From the IMG/VR virus record IMGVR_UViG_3300036945_000495, positions 1-46,121 of that record: 46,121 bases of DNA; one strand, given 5' to 3'. The position numbers were made by a program, and so were the translations under genes. The DNA is from a virus. Shown in pieces: positions 1 through 6,667 of the stretch. The notes below the pieces were generated by a model. It made no database searches. It saw only the letters and a list, made by a program, of their open reading frames with translations, and was not told where the DNA came from. Every line of letters begins with the position of its first letter. Positions within the stretch are counted from its first letter, which is position 1.

Positions 1-127
1 CCTTTCATATAAGCTCTTGTTTCTACACCTAAAGGCAAAGCCATTCTTGCGCATTCAGGAGCTACACCGTCTTTTAAAAGATCGTAATATTTTGCTTCAC
101 AAGCGACGGCGTTTCTAATGAGTCCAT
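1..127. repeat. Terminal direct repeat, left copy
   Basis: Bases 1-127 are identical to 45995-46121. An exact 127-base repeat at both ends is what a short-read assembler leaves when it walks round a circular or circularly permuted molecule, since 127 is a common k-mer length. The unique genome is therefore 45,994 bp. It lies inside thyX and is unlikely to be a biological terminal repeat. Confidence 0.9.
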
Positions 128-506
128 CCGTTTCCTCCTGTAGCCTTTCCCCGCTTCCCTGTCGGTTCGTAGATGCTTTAGAACGTGCTTCAAGGTGACT
201 CCAATCCATTAATCCTCCATCCTTCCCTACAGGCGCGTATCGTTGCGAAAATTCCTGAAAATCAAAGCTGTAATGTCTAAGTATTTGAGCCATAATCGCT
301 CTTGAAGTATGAATCTCTAAAGTCATATCTACCATAGAGAAAACGCTCCAATGTCCGTTAATTAGACAATACTTTAAAAGCTTAAAAGCTGTATCATGAT
401 TGTCTTGATTTTGTGGAGAAGTAACCCTAGCTTGATAAGCTATAAATTCTTCCGCTGTCATTTGTTCTATCGGTTTTGTAACTGCTACTAATTTTGGGGA
501 TTTCAT
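1..506 (-). CDS. thyX: Flavin-dependent thymidylate synthase ThyX, N-terminal part (gene continues across the circular join)
   Basis: Makes dTMP from dUMP using FAD and methylene-folate, for phage DNA synthesis. It starts at ATG 504-506 (MKSPKLVAVTKP...), runs off the left edge and resumes at the right end of the window. Joined across the 45,994-bp circle it is 246 aa, a usual ThyX length. The signature RHRX7S is present as RHYSFDFQEFS followed by QRY, so the third residue is Tyr instead of Arg. The preceding SRAIMAQIL helix and the downstream LPLGVETRAY and AQKEHRLLAQ stretches also fit the family. It lies within the leftward nucleotide-metabolism operon, just downstream of a 56-aa gene. Bases 120-250 are visibly richer in GC than their surroundings. 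Confidence 0.93.
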   Translation of the reverse strand, partial: MKSPKLVAVTKPIEQMTAEEFIAYQARVTSPQNQDNHDTAFKLLKYCLINGHWSVFSMVDMTLEIHTSRAIMAQILRHYSFDFQEFSQRYAPVGKDGGLMDWSHLEARSKASTNRQGSGERLQEETDGLIRNAVACEAKYYDLLKDGVAPECARMALPLGVETRAYMK

Positions 507-510
507 GGTG

Positions 511-681
511 TTAATCTTTTATAAATTCATTTGTTATACTTTTTTGGCATAGTTCTAATACAGTGACACTGTTAGAATCTATTTCAATTTTTACATGAGG
601 ATGACATTCATTATTTATAAATTCGATTAAAGGTTTTGACATTTCTAAAATTATTTCAGATTGTCTTTTAGTTATATTCAT
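511..681 (-). CDS. Small hypothetical protein (56 aa)
   Basis: Starts MNITKRQSEIILEMSK and contains HPHVKIEIDSNSVTVLE, a compact mixed helix/strand pattern without cysteines or membrane segment. Its ATG overlaps the stop of the upstream HAD gene as ATGA (678-681), and it ends 4 bases before thyX, so it sits tightly inside the leftward operon. That spacing is the main support for it being real. Function is not recognised. Confidence 0.7.
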   Translation of the reverse strand: MNITKRQSEIILEMSKPLIEFINNECHPHVKIEIDSNSVTVLELCQKSITNEFIKD

Positions 682-974
682 TCTAAATTATCAATTAAAG
701 GTTGTCTGATAGTTTCAGGCATATCGTCAATCCATATATCAACTTTATAACCTGCTTTTTTACATGCTATATCTTTTAGTTCTTTTCCACAATATACGAT
801 AGATATTTCAGTTGGTAAATAGAATCTATCCATATCATCGCTAAATTCGGTTCTACCTGTAGCAATAATAACATTATGATATTCTATAAGATAAGTATAT
901 ATGTTAAGCCATAGTAAGCAATCCGCTGTCCAAGTATTATCAAAATCTATAGCTATTGTTAGTTGCTTAGACAT
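678..974 (-). CDS. Small HAD-superfamily phosphatase-like protein
   Basis: A 98-aa protein with HAD motif I near the N-terminus (IDFDNT: Asp10, Asp12, Thr14), a motif II-like Thr in ATGR near residue 40 and a motif IV-like acidic pair in WIDDMP near residue 83. It lacks a large cap domain, like the minimal phage HADs that act as nucleotide or polynucleotide 5'/3' phosphatases. It lies between a MazG-like pyrophosphohydrolase and thyX, so a role in nucleotide metabolism is likely. The substrate cannot be read from the sequence. Start ATG is at 972-974, five bases downstream of the MazG stop. Confidence 0.8.
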   Translation of the reverse strand: MSKQLTIAIDFDNTWTADCLLWLNIYTYLIEYHNVIIATGRTEFSDDMDRFYLPTEISIVYCGKELKDIACKKAGYKVDIWIDDMPETIRQPLIDNLE

Positions 975-979
975 GATAT

Positions 980-1615
980 TTAATCTGCTATAACTTGAAC
1001 AGTTTCACCGTTAGATAGATTTTCGAGTTTAACTGAATAAGTTTTATTTAAATCAGGATTAGCTTCAAACTCTACACCTTTTTCTACCATTAAATTAGCA
1101 AATTCATCCGATTTATCAACCCTATCCTTAGCCGCTTGATCCGAGTATTTAAATCCCTCATATCGCTTTGCTAGTTTGTTCATATTGTGTTCTTGCACGT
1201 CTTGCCTTGTTTTAGCAATTTGACCAGCAAAGAAATCAATCCAGCCTTTAATATTTAGATATACGTCAACTAGATCTTTTGTATTTAGTTCTTGTTCGTA
1301 AAAAACATGACGTTTAACAGTCTGAAAAAGCAATTGCATAGTTTCATGAACACCCATCGGAGTATATTTTGCTAATACAGGAATATGTTCTTCGTATCCT
1401 ATAATTAAAGCTTCTGTATAGAATAACATATCACCTAACTCTTCTAGTTGATTTTCTTTGTCAATTTTATTAACTGCTAATTTATACTCAAAAAATTCAT
1501 CTGCTAGACCATTGCTTGCATGTAATAGATTACATTTACTTTCAGTTAGACTAGCAAGAATTAATCCCGGTGCTTTAGTTAAAGCTAATACCATTTTTTG
1601 ATGTTGTGTTTGCAT
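980..1615 (-). CDS. MazG-like nucleoside triphosphate pyrophosphohydrolase
   Basis: A 211-aa all-helical protein. The metal-binding acidic pattern of the MazG/dUTPase-like superfamily is visible as E40xxE43 and E59LGD62. Further on, KRYEGFKYSDQAA matches the C-terminal segment common in phage MazG-like proteins. Such enzymes hydrolyse (d)NTPs to monophosphates plus PPi and tune the nucleotide pool; here it is linked to HAD and ThyX genes. The frame stays open upstream to 1720, but that extension runs through the tRNA-Leu gene. The ATG at 1613-1615 (MQTQHQKM), just downstream of the tRNA, is therefore chosen as the start. Confidence 0.8.
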   Translation of the reverse strand: MQTQHQKMVLALTKAPGLILASLTESKCNLLHASNGLADEFFEYKLAVNKIDKENQLEELGDMLFYTEALIIGYEEHIPVLAKYTPMGVHETMQLLFQTVKRHVFYEQELNTKDLVDVYLNIKGWIDFFAGQIAKTRQDVQEHNMNKLAKRYEGFKYSDQAAKDRVDKSDEFANLMVEKGVEFEANPDLNKTYSVKLENLSNGETVQVIAD

Positions 1616-1646
1616 ATATATTATTTTATTTGTGGGGAAAATGAAG

Positions 1647-1726
1647 TGCCTCCAATCGGACTCGAACCGATAAGCTTTCGCGGCAGATTTTAAGTCTGCT
1701 ATGTTTACCAATTTCATCATAGAGGC
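1647..1726 (-). tRNA. tRNA-Leu (anticodon UAA)
   Basis: Read on the minus strand it folds as a class II tRNA. The 7-bp acceptor is GCCTCTA/TGGAGGC with discriminator A. The anticodon stem GCAGA/TCTGC encloses CTTAAAA (anticodon TAA). There is a long variable arm and a T-arm with GGTTCGAGTCC. No CCA is encoded. TTA is the commonest Leu codon in this genome, so the tRNA plausibly supports phage codon use. Confidence 0.93.
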
Positions 1727-1735
1727 GTTAGAAAG

Positions 1736-1897
1736 TTATTTAATTAGACCTTTTTCAAGTTTACTTTTACAGCTATTACAGCAATCAACCCAATGATAAT
1801 TATATCTATCATATTTGTTACTTATACTTACACTTGTTCTATTACCTGAATCAAGTAAACAATAACATTTGTAACATCGTTTTTTACCTTTAGCCAT
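1736..1897 (-). CDS. Small Cys-rich zinc-binding-like protein (53 aa)
   Basis: Starts MAKGKKRCYKCYC and later has DCCNSCKSK. The two Cys clusters (C8xxC11 and C40xxC43, with extra Cys) are arranged like a small zinc ribbon, and the ends are lysine-rich, which suggests nucleic-acid binding. It is placed between the two tRNA genes in the same leftward transcript. The function is unknown, and no longer in-frame start is evident. Confidence 0.6.
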   Translation of the reverse strand: MAKGKKRCYKCYCLLDSGNRTSVSISNKYDRYNYHWVDCCNSCKSKLEKGLIK

Positions 1898-1915
1898 ATA
1901 ATTATAAATTAAAAG

Positions 1916-1988
1916 TAGGGGATAACGGATTCGAACCGATAACCTAGGGATTATGAGTCCCCCGCTCTAACCATTGAGCTAATCCCCT
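1916..1988 (-). tRNA. tRNA with CAU anticodon (tRNA-Met or tRNA-Ile2)
   Basis: The minus strand folds as a class I tRNA of 73 nt. Acceptor AGGGGAT/ATCCCCT is followed by discriminator A. The D-arm is GCTC/GAGC, the anticodon loop is CTCATAA (anticodon CAT) and the T-loop is TTCGAAT. The T-stem has one T-T mismatch. No CCA is encoded. The A1-U72 pair and variable loop do not decide between elongator Met and lysidine-modified Ile2; the latter would read ATA codons, which are frequent here. Confidence 0.9.
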
Positions 1989-1994
1989 TTTTAG

Positions 1995-2071
1995 TTACCG
2001 TTAGTTAAGACTCTCAATCGTCTCAATTATTGTTAGTTTTAGTTGTTATTTACAAACTTAACTAACGGTAA
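1995..2071. repeat. 15-bp perfect inverted repeat with 47-nt loop
   Basis: TTACCGTTAGTTAAG at 1995-2009 is exactly complementary to 2057-2071. It lies between the CAU tRNA gene and the end of the SSB frameshift extension. In the leftward transcript it would form a hairpin just upstream of the tRNA. No T-run follows it, so it does not look like an intrinsic terminator. An RNA-processing or regulatory role is possible. Confidence 0.7.
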
Positions 2072-2081
2072 AATTGTTTTG

Positions 2082-2794
2082 TTAGAAAGGTATATCGTCA
2101 CAACTAATGCAATAATCCCAAGCTCCTTCAAAGTGATTATTGCAATCAGGTGTTAGACATTTCTTTAGCCGTTTCCCATTGGTTGACCTTGTTGTGCCAT
2201 TTGGTTCTTGATCCAATCAGGAACATCGTTAGCTTGAGGTTGTGCTACAGGTTGTACAGGCTGAAATTGTTGCACGGGTTGCGCCATCGCCTGATATACT
2301 GCCATTGGATCAACTACAGGTTGCACGGGTTGAAATGTAGGTTGTGCTACAGGTTGGAATTGTTGCACAGGTTGAACCTGTTGAATGACAGGTTGATTAA
2401 CTACAGTCTGTTGACGAATAGGATGAATACCCATAACTTCATTATACTTACCGTCTGGAGTTACAGTTACCTCTAACTCGAATTGGATGTTATGAAGTTG
2501 CTGAGTATCTTGAACTTGTAGAACACCCACCGCATGACAAATTGCGCTAAATCTACCACGTCCAATTTCAACTGCTTTAGCAGATGTATTTTCCCAATTC
2601 AAGTTAAACATAATGTTTCGCCCGTGATTATGACCACCGTTAATAATACAATTAAATTCGATGATTTTTCCCGCACCGTTAGCAGTAGGTTTAAGCTCCG
2701 ATTTAGCAATATATACATTATATTTTCCTGCTTCAACTGGAGATAACCCCGCGTTAGGTGTAACTTCTTGAGCGTTAAAATTAATACTAGCCAT
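2082..2794 (-). CDS. Predicted -1 frameshift product of the SSB gene, with Cys4 tail ending DDIPF
   Basis: Just before its stop the SSB frame reads ATG GGA AAC GGC TAA. G-GGA-AAC is an X-XXY-YYZ slippery heptamer (2171-2177 on the minus strand). A -1 slip continues as RLKKCLTPDC...DYCISCDDIPF and stops at 2082-2084. The added 28 or so residues hold two Cys pairs (CX4C and CX2C), as in a zinc ribbon. They finish with DDIPF, the acidic Phe-ending tip that in cellular SSBs binds partner proteins and that DUF669 proteins often share. AAGG lies about 9 nt upstream of the heptamer, like the dnaX stimulator. A 10-bp stem lies 26 nt downstream, further than usual. A real one-base indel in the assembly is the alternative. 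Confidence 0.62.
2108..2144 (-). other. 10-bp hairpin inside the SSB frameshift extension
   Basis: On the minus strand TGCAATAATC (2144-2135) is perfectly complementary to GATTATTGCA (2117-2108), with a 17-nt loop. The stem begins 26 nt downstream of the GGGAAAC heptamer. That is further than the usual 5-9 nt spacer of a stimulatory hairpin, unless a pseudoknot using the AAAG just after the stop codon brings it closer. Listed as a candidate stimulator only. Confidence 0.4.
2165..2794 (-). CDS. DUF669-type phage single-stranded DNA-binding protein, zero-frame product
   Basis: A 209-aa protein starting MASINFNAQEVTPNAGLSPV. Residues 1-125 resemble the DUF669 family, phage proteins that replace or act like SSB and are usually encoded beside a recombinase ATPase. 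Residues 125-200 are a low-complexity Gln/Pro/Val linker built from short QPVQ-type repeats, similar to the flexible linker of SSBs. In this frame the protein ends GQPMGNG, without the acidic Phe-ending tip; a -1 frame extension supplies it. The upstream neighbour is the Sak4-like ATPase, which supports a recombination/replication role. The start ATG follows an A/T-rich leader without SD. Confidence 0.82.
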   Translation of the reverse strand: MASINFNAQEVTPNAGLSPVEAGKYNVYIAKSELKPTANGAGKIIEFNCIINGGHNHGRNIMFNLNWENTSAKAVEIGRGRFSAICHAVGVLQVQDTQQLHNIQFELEVTVTPDGKYNEVMGIHPIRQQTVVNQPVIQQVQPVQQFQPVAQPTFQPVQPVVDPMAVYQAMAQPVQQFQPVQPVAQPQANDVPDWIKNQMAQQGQPMGNG

Positions 2795-2815
2795 ATATTT
2801 ATTTAGTTTTTATTG

Positions 2816-3604
2816 TTATTTTGTTTGTGTTTCTAACAGAGCAGTCATAAAACCGCTCCAAGTCAATTCGCTAGGTTTTTTAATACCATAACGATTCTTT
2901 GCAAGATAAGCCTGAGAGGTTTCATAATGCAAAAATCTTTTACCTGTTTCTACAGCTCTATGACGCTTTTCGCCTTTTTCTGTTGCTTTTGTAGTTTCAG
3001 TTTCATTAGTAAATTTTTCGATCATAGCAAACGCTATAATATCGGCCCATTCTTTTAATAGTTCTAACGAACCATTTTGACCTTTAGGGCTATATAGCTT
3101 CATAGTCCATAAATCGTAAGGTTCTCCTAACGGATCATTAAAGAGAACTGCTTTTGTGTGACAGGTAATATTAACAAACTTACCCATACGATTGATACGA
3201 TCTAACTGTGTTAGAATTTTATTCCATTCGTTAAGCATTTCACCATAACCAGCACCATAACCACCGTTACATTTAGCGACTGAAGTTTTAGCATATTTTT
3301 TACATAACCAATCGCTAATTAATTGTTCTAACCAATCGGCACTATCTACATTTAAAGTATTATATAAGTTAGGGTTTTTCTCTGCATAGTTTAGCATAGC
3401 TTGGAATTCTTCATAAGTTTCTAACCTACTTTTACCCCTAACAACTAAAGCTCTACTGTGCAAACCCTTTAGACCTTCTTCACAAGGTAAGAATAAAGCT
3501 CCCGGTGCTCCATTAATGAAAGTGCTTTTACCTACTCCCTCGCCTCCATGAACTATCATTTTAGGAGGATATGCGTTATATGTATCTTTTATTTCCGGTG
3601 TCAT
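2816..3604 (-). CDS. Sak4-like RecA-fold ATPase (AAA_24), single-strand annealing recombinase
   Basis: A 262-aa P-loop protein. Walker A is GGEGVGKST (residues 20-28), followed by LPCEEGLKGL. A Walker B-like strand with an acidic pair occurs in NTLNVDSADW, and a CHTKAV sensor-like segment is near residue 150. This layout matches the AAA_24/Sak4 group of phage ATPases, which stimulate annealing together with their SSB, encoded next to it here. Its ATG overlaps the stop of the 39-aa membrane peptide gene as ATGA (3601-3604), indicating coupled translation. A general DNA-repair ATPase is the alternative. Confidence 0.8.
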   Translation of the reverse strand: MTPEIKDTYNAYPPKMIVHGGEGVGKSTFINGAPGALFLPCEEGLKGLHSRALVVRGKSRLETYEEFQAMLNYAEKNPNLYNTLNVDSADWLEQLISDWLCKKYAKTSVAKCNGGYGAGYGEMLNEWNKILTQLDRINRMGKFVNITCHTKAVLFNDPLGEPYDLWTMKLYSPKGQNGSLELLKEWADIIAFAMIEKFTNETETTKATEKGEKRHRAVETGKRFLHYETSQAYLAKNRYGIKKPSELTWSGFMTALLETQTK

Positions 3605-3720
3605 ACAAATAAAAGTATAGTGATTAAAATTAAAACAGCGGCTAAAACTAACTTATAGTTTTTAGATTTATTTCTTTTAAGCTGTTTATACGAAGTGTAG
3701 TTAATTAAATATGTGGACAT
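3601..3720 (-). CDS. 39-aa single-pass membrane peptide
   Basis: MSTYLINYTSYKQLKRN is followed by a hydrophobic stretch (YKLVLAAVLILITILLFV) that reaches the C-terminus. The basic residues before the helix predict an N-in orientation. ATGA overlap with the recombinase gene supports it. Function is unknown. It is one of four tiny membrane proteins in this genome that overlap or abut neighbouring genes. Confidence 0.62.
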   Translation of the reverse strand: MSTYLINYTSYKQLKRNKSKNYKLVLAAVLILITILLFV

Positions 3721-3724
3721 TGGT

Positions 3725-3892
3725 TTAATAAGTATGAACTTCCGCCATAATTCTATCACGTTCCATTTGTCTAACCTTTAGTTCTTGATCTGCTTGGCTA
3801 GGTAGCTTTTGAGCGTTCTTTCTATACTCAGTCCATCCGCATCCAGACCAGTATAATTTAGGTATAAAACGAGTAATTATATATTGCTTCAT
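3725..3892 (-). CDS. Small hypothetical protein (55 aa)
   Basis: MKQYIITRFIPKLYWSGCGW, then a charged helical half (KNAQKLPSQADQELKVRQME). No recognised domain. It sits in the leftward early operon, 4 bases upstream of the 39-aa membrane peptide and 22 bases downstream of the 71-aa gene. The ATG at 3890-3892 is the only reasonable start, and the tight packing is the main support. Confidence 0.6.
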   Translation of the reverse strand: MKQYIITRFIPKLYWSGCGWTEYRKNAQKLPSQADQELKVRQMERDRIMAEVHTY

Positions 3893-3914
3893 TGGTTTAA
3901 CAGTTAGAGTTTAA

Positions 3915-4130
3915 TTAGATATATCCACTAACTACTTTATTAGTTATATGAACTACCGTGCCTACCCCATCGGGCAAATTTGATTTCATATCTTCATTCA
4001 TACCGTTTAAAATAAGAGATGCAAACCTGTCAAGAGGTGTATGATTTTCACTAAGCATGGTTTGAGTTGCTAATTTGTTAAGTATATCAAGAGTATCTTG
4101 ACCTATTCCTATTATTAGTTCACTTGTCAT
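3915..4130 (-). CDS. Hypothetical protein, first gene of the leftward early operon (71 aa)
   Basis: MTSELIIGIGQDTLDILNKL, with a short conserved-looking SLILNGMNED segment. No cysteines and no membrane helix. As the most upstream gene of the leftward transcript it is next to the divergent control region and is likely expressed early. Function is unrecognised; the helical N-terminal half could be an oligomerisation or small regulator fold, but that is guesswork. Confidence 0.65.
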   Translation of the reverse strand: MTSELIIGIGQDTLDILNKLATQTMLSENHTPLDRFASLILNGMNEDMKSNLPDGVGTVVHITNKVVSGYI

Positions 4131-4266
4131 TTTTTGTTACAGTTATAACTCCTTTGCTGCTGACAGGCACATTCTGAAATGTCAGATGCGACGAAGCAAG
4201 CCCTTTTTACATTTTTGTCAAAAAAAAATCGACAGGTGATATACCATCTGGCAGATTCGTCTCGCC
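4131..4266. promoter_or_regulatory. Divergent early control region with operator-like palindromes
   Basis: These 136 bp separate the leftward early operon from the rightward Cro-like/primase genes. TCTGA-AATG-TCAGA lies at 4173-4186, ATCTG-G-CAGAT at 4246-4256 and TTTTTG-T-CAAAAA at 4212-4224. The TCTG/CAGA half-site recurs as TCTG-A-CAGA at 7279-7287. A possible rightward promoter is TTGTCA (4215-4220) with TATACC (4240-4245), but its 19-bp spacer is long. The arrangement fits operators for the adjacent small HTH protein. The assignment is inferred from position and symmetry only. Confidence 0.5.
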
Positions 4267-4434
4267 ATGCTTGAAGCTGTCTTGAAACTCCTTGAAAATC
4301 AGTCACTTACGGAAATCTCTACTAAAACAGGGATTTCATATTTTTGGCTTAGAAGAGTTAAGAAAGGTTCTGTTAAAAGTCCAAACCTAAAACGGTTAGA
4401 AGTTCTCTATGATTACTTGCAAAAACTACCATAA
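4267..4434 (+). CDS. Cro-like helix-turn-helix regulator (55 aa)
   Basis: A minimal XRE/Cro-type DNA-binding protein. Helix 2-turn-helix 3 is visible in LTEISTKTGISYFWLRRVKK (residues 14-33), followed by GSVKSPNLKRLEVLYDYL, the usual fourth and fifth helices. It starts at ATG 4267 after CTCGCC and overlaps the first 26 bases of the primase gene in another frame, so the two are co-transcribed. Position in the divergent region beside palindromes suggests it controls the early transcripts. No CI-type repressor or integrase is seen, so it need not imply lysogeny. Confidence 0.78.
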   Translation: MLEAVLKLLENQSLTEISTKTGISYFWLRRVKKGSVKSPNLKRLEVLYDYLQKLP

Positions 4435-6667
4435 TATACCGCAAGAATTAAAACTATTAAAACAATGGGTTTGTTGCAATGACATAAAAACAAAATTACC
4501 TTTAGATCCTAACACCTTAAAAGTTGCTAGTGTAGATAACCATAATACATGGGGAACCTATGAACTAGCAGTTTCTAGGAATACAAATTGTATAGGTTTT
4601 GTTTTTACAGATAAAGACCCTTATTGCGTAATTGATTTAGATGATAAACCCGAAAACCCTGCTAGTGTAGAACAAAGATCTTTCTTTCAAGCTATACTTA
4701 AACAATTTGATACCTGTTATACTGAGATTAGTCAATCGGGTTTTGGAGTTCATATAATTTCTAAAGGTCCGATTTTTCAAGGTTGTCGTAAAGGCAATGT
4801 TGAGTTGTATAGTAAAGACCGTTACATGATCTTTACAGGAAATGTTTTAGGTGAATTAAAACCTATAGAGGATGAATCAGAATCTATTATAGGACTCCAT
4901 AAATTTCTATCCGCTAATCGGACTGTCACGCCGCTCCTATGGCTTCCCGCTACAATGCCGGATAATGAGGTTCTACGCATGGCAGGAGAAGCGCGAAACG
5001 GATCAGGGGTTAAGTTCCAAGCTCTATGGGCGGGTGATCCTGCAATCATCGCAGAGTTGAATAATGGCAACGGGGGACAATCAGAAGCCGACAATTCTCT
5101 TTTATCCCTTTTATCTTTTTACAGTCAATCAGACGAACAAGTTATAAGACTATTTAGACAATCCGCTTTAGGTAAGCGAGAAAAAGCATATAGAGATGAT
5201 TATATCCACAATAGCCTTGAAAAGATTAGAGCTAGCTTTAAGAAACCTGATATAGATCTTTCTCAGTTAGATAAAAATTTAAAAGAAGCTCAAAAAGAAT
5301 CTGTAACTAAAGATTCTTATATTGAATATCCGCCGGGATTAGTTGGAGAAATAGCCAAGTATATTTTTGCTACTTCTAAACGTCCTGTTAAAGATATTAG
5401 TATAGCCGCTGCAATTGCTTTAATGAGCGGTATAACACAAAGAGCTTATAACATTTCAGATACCGGATTAAATCAATATATAATTCTTATAGCCGGAACA
5501 GGTAGAGGTAAAGAAGATGCGGGACAAGGTATTGATAGATTAGTAGCTTCTTGCAGGGATCAGTTAATGCAAATGGGCACAATGTCTATAGTTGACGATT
5601 TTATGGGACCGGGTATATTTTCAAGTGGTCAAGCTATAGGTAAAGTTTTAATAAATAAACCCTGTTTTTTAAGTGTTTTAGGTGAGTTCGGTAAAACTCT
5701 TAATAGCATGACAGGTGTTAGAGCTGACCCTGCTTCAAAAAGCATATTAAAAGTTTTACTAAATGTTTATAACAAATCAGGTTTTAGTAATTACCTTAGA
5801 GGAACTGTCTATAGTGATTCAGAAAAAAACATCGGAGATGTTAAATCACCTAACATAACCATATTAGGCGAAGGTGCTACAGATACATTTTATGAAAGCA
5901 TGGATCAAGAAAGCATTGCAGATGGGTTAATTCCTCGCTTTTTAGTTATCGAATATAATGGCCCTAGAGTTCCTTTAAATGAGTTAGAAGATCTAACACC
6001 TCCTCCTTCTTTAGTTGAAAAATTAGTAAATCTTTTTAAAGTCTGTTATATGACCCAAAAGAATGAAAACTTTTGCGCTATAGGTAGAAACTCAGAAGCT
6101 CAAAAACTACTGAAAAAATTTGGGACTGAATGCGATGATTTTATTAATGCTAGTAACAATTCAGTAGAAGGTGAGTTATGGAATAGAGCGCATTTAAAAG
6201 CTTTAAAGTTATCAGGTGTTTTAGCTATAGGTGTAGATTCTAACAATCCTATAGTAACAGAAGATATTGCTAGGTGGTCAATTCATCTTGTAAAACTAAC
6301 AACTAACAATCTTGTAAGTAAATTTACTTCTGGAGAAATTGGAAAAGGTGACACTAAACAAGATCATGACTTCAAGAAAGCTATTATGTCCTATATTGAA
6401 ATGACACCTAAGAAACGAAGGGATAATTACAATATAGCAGAACCATTATCAAAAGTAGAAGGTGTTATTCCTTATACATATCTTAAAAAGCATCTAAGGC
6501 TTAGATCTTCTTATAAGAATGATAGAAGAGGATCAACACAAGCCTTAGATGCTGTTATTTCTAGAAATATTAAAGATGGAACTTTAATAGAAATTCCAGC
6601 CGATCAAGCGTTTACCTATTGTATGACTAAAAGCACAGTTTATACTTTTGGTCCTGAGTGGCATTAA
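4409..6667 (+). CDS. PrimPol-type primase fused to a DUF3987-like helicase domain
   Basis: A 752-aa replication protein. The N-terminal primase-polymerase domain begins NIPQELKLLKQWV, with catalytic acidic motif IDLDD near residues 75-79, SQSGFGVH (109-115) and a following ELYSKDRY/FTGN segment. SEADNSLLSLLSFY and LFRQSALGKREK (about 225-258) form the conserved linker domain. From about residue 307 a DUF3987-like ATPase starts, with P-loop AGTGRGKED (362-370) after LNQYIILI. It should unwind the fork and lay primers for the phage polymerase. Bases 4915-5095 are richer in GC than the rest. Its stop abuts the stop of the convergent gene with no gap. Confidence 0.87.
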   Translation: MITCKNYHNIPQELKLLKQWVCCNDIKTKLPLDPNTLKVASVDNHNTWGTYELAVSRNTNCIGFVFTDKDPYCVIDLDDKPENPASVEQRSFFQAILKQFDTCYTEISQSGFGVHIISKGPIFQGCRKGNVELYSKDRYMIFTGNVLGELKPIEDESESIIGLHKFLSANRTVTPLLWLPATMPDNEVLRMAGEARNGSGVKFQALWAGDPAIIAELNNGNGGQSEADNSLLSLLSFYSQSDEQVIRLFRQSALGKREKAYRDDYIHNSLEKIRASFKKPDIDLSQLDKNLKEAQKESVTKDSYIEYPPGLVGEIAKYIFATSKRPVKDISIAAAIALMSGITQRAYNISDTGLNQYIILIAGTGRGKEDAGQGIDRLVASCRDQLMQMGTMSIVDDFMGPGIFSSGQAIGKVLINKPCFLSVLGEFGKTLNSMTGVRADPASKSILKVLLNVYNKSGFSNYLRGTVYSDSEKNIGDVKSPNITILGEGATDTFYESMDQESIADGLIPRFLVIEYNGPRVPLNELEDLTPPPSLVEKLVNLFKVCYMTQKNENFCAIGRNSEAQKLLKKFGTECDDFINASNNSVEGELWNRAHLKALKLSGVLAIGVDSNNPIVTEDIARWSIHLVKLTTNNLVSKFTSGEIGKGDTKQDHDFKKAIMSYIEMTPKKRRDNYNIAEPLSKVEGVIPYTYLKKHLRLRSSYKNDRRGSTQALDAVISRNIKDGTLIEIPADQAFTYCMTKSTVYTFGPEWH

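Noticed and set aside
553-580. Near-palindrome TTCTAA..CAGTG-A-CACTG..TTAGAA
   Set aside because: Lies within the 56-aa gene, needs a 2-base bulge and a 1-base loop; likely chance from the common GTTAG/CTAAC word.
2150-2476. Plus-strand frame opposite the SSB gene, Leu/Arg/His-rich
   Set aside because: Shadow of the Gln/Pro-repeat coding on the minus strand, with low-complexity composition.
4267-4434. Evidence for lysogeny from the HTH protein
   Set aside because: No integrase, CI-type repressor or attachment site was recognised; a 55-aa Cro-like regulator alone does not show a temperate life style.
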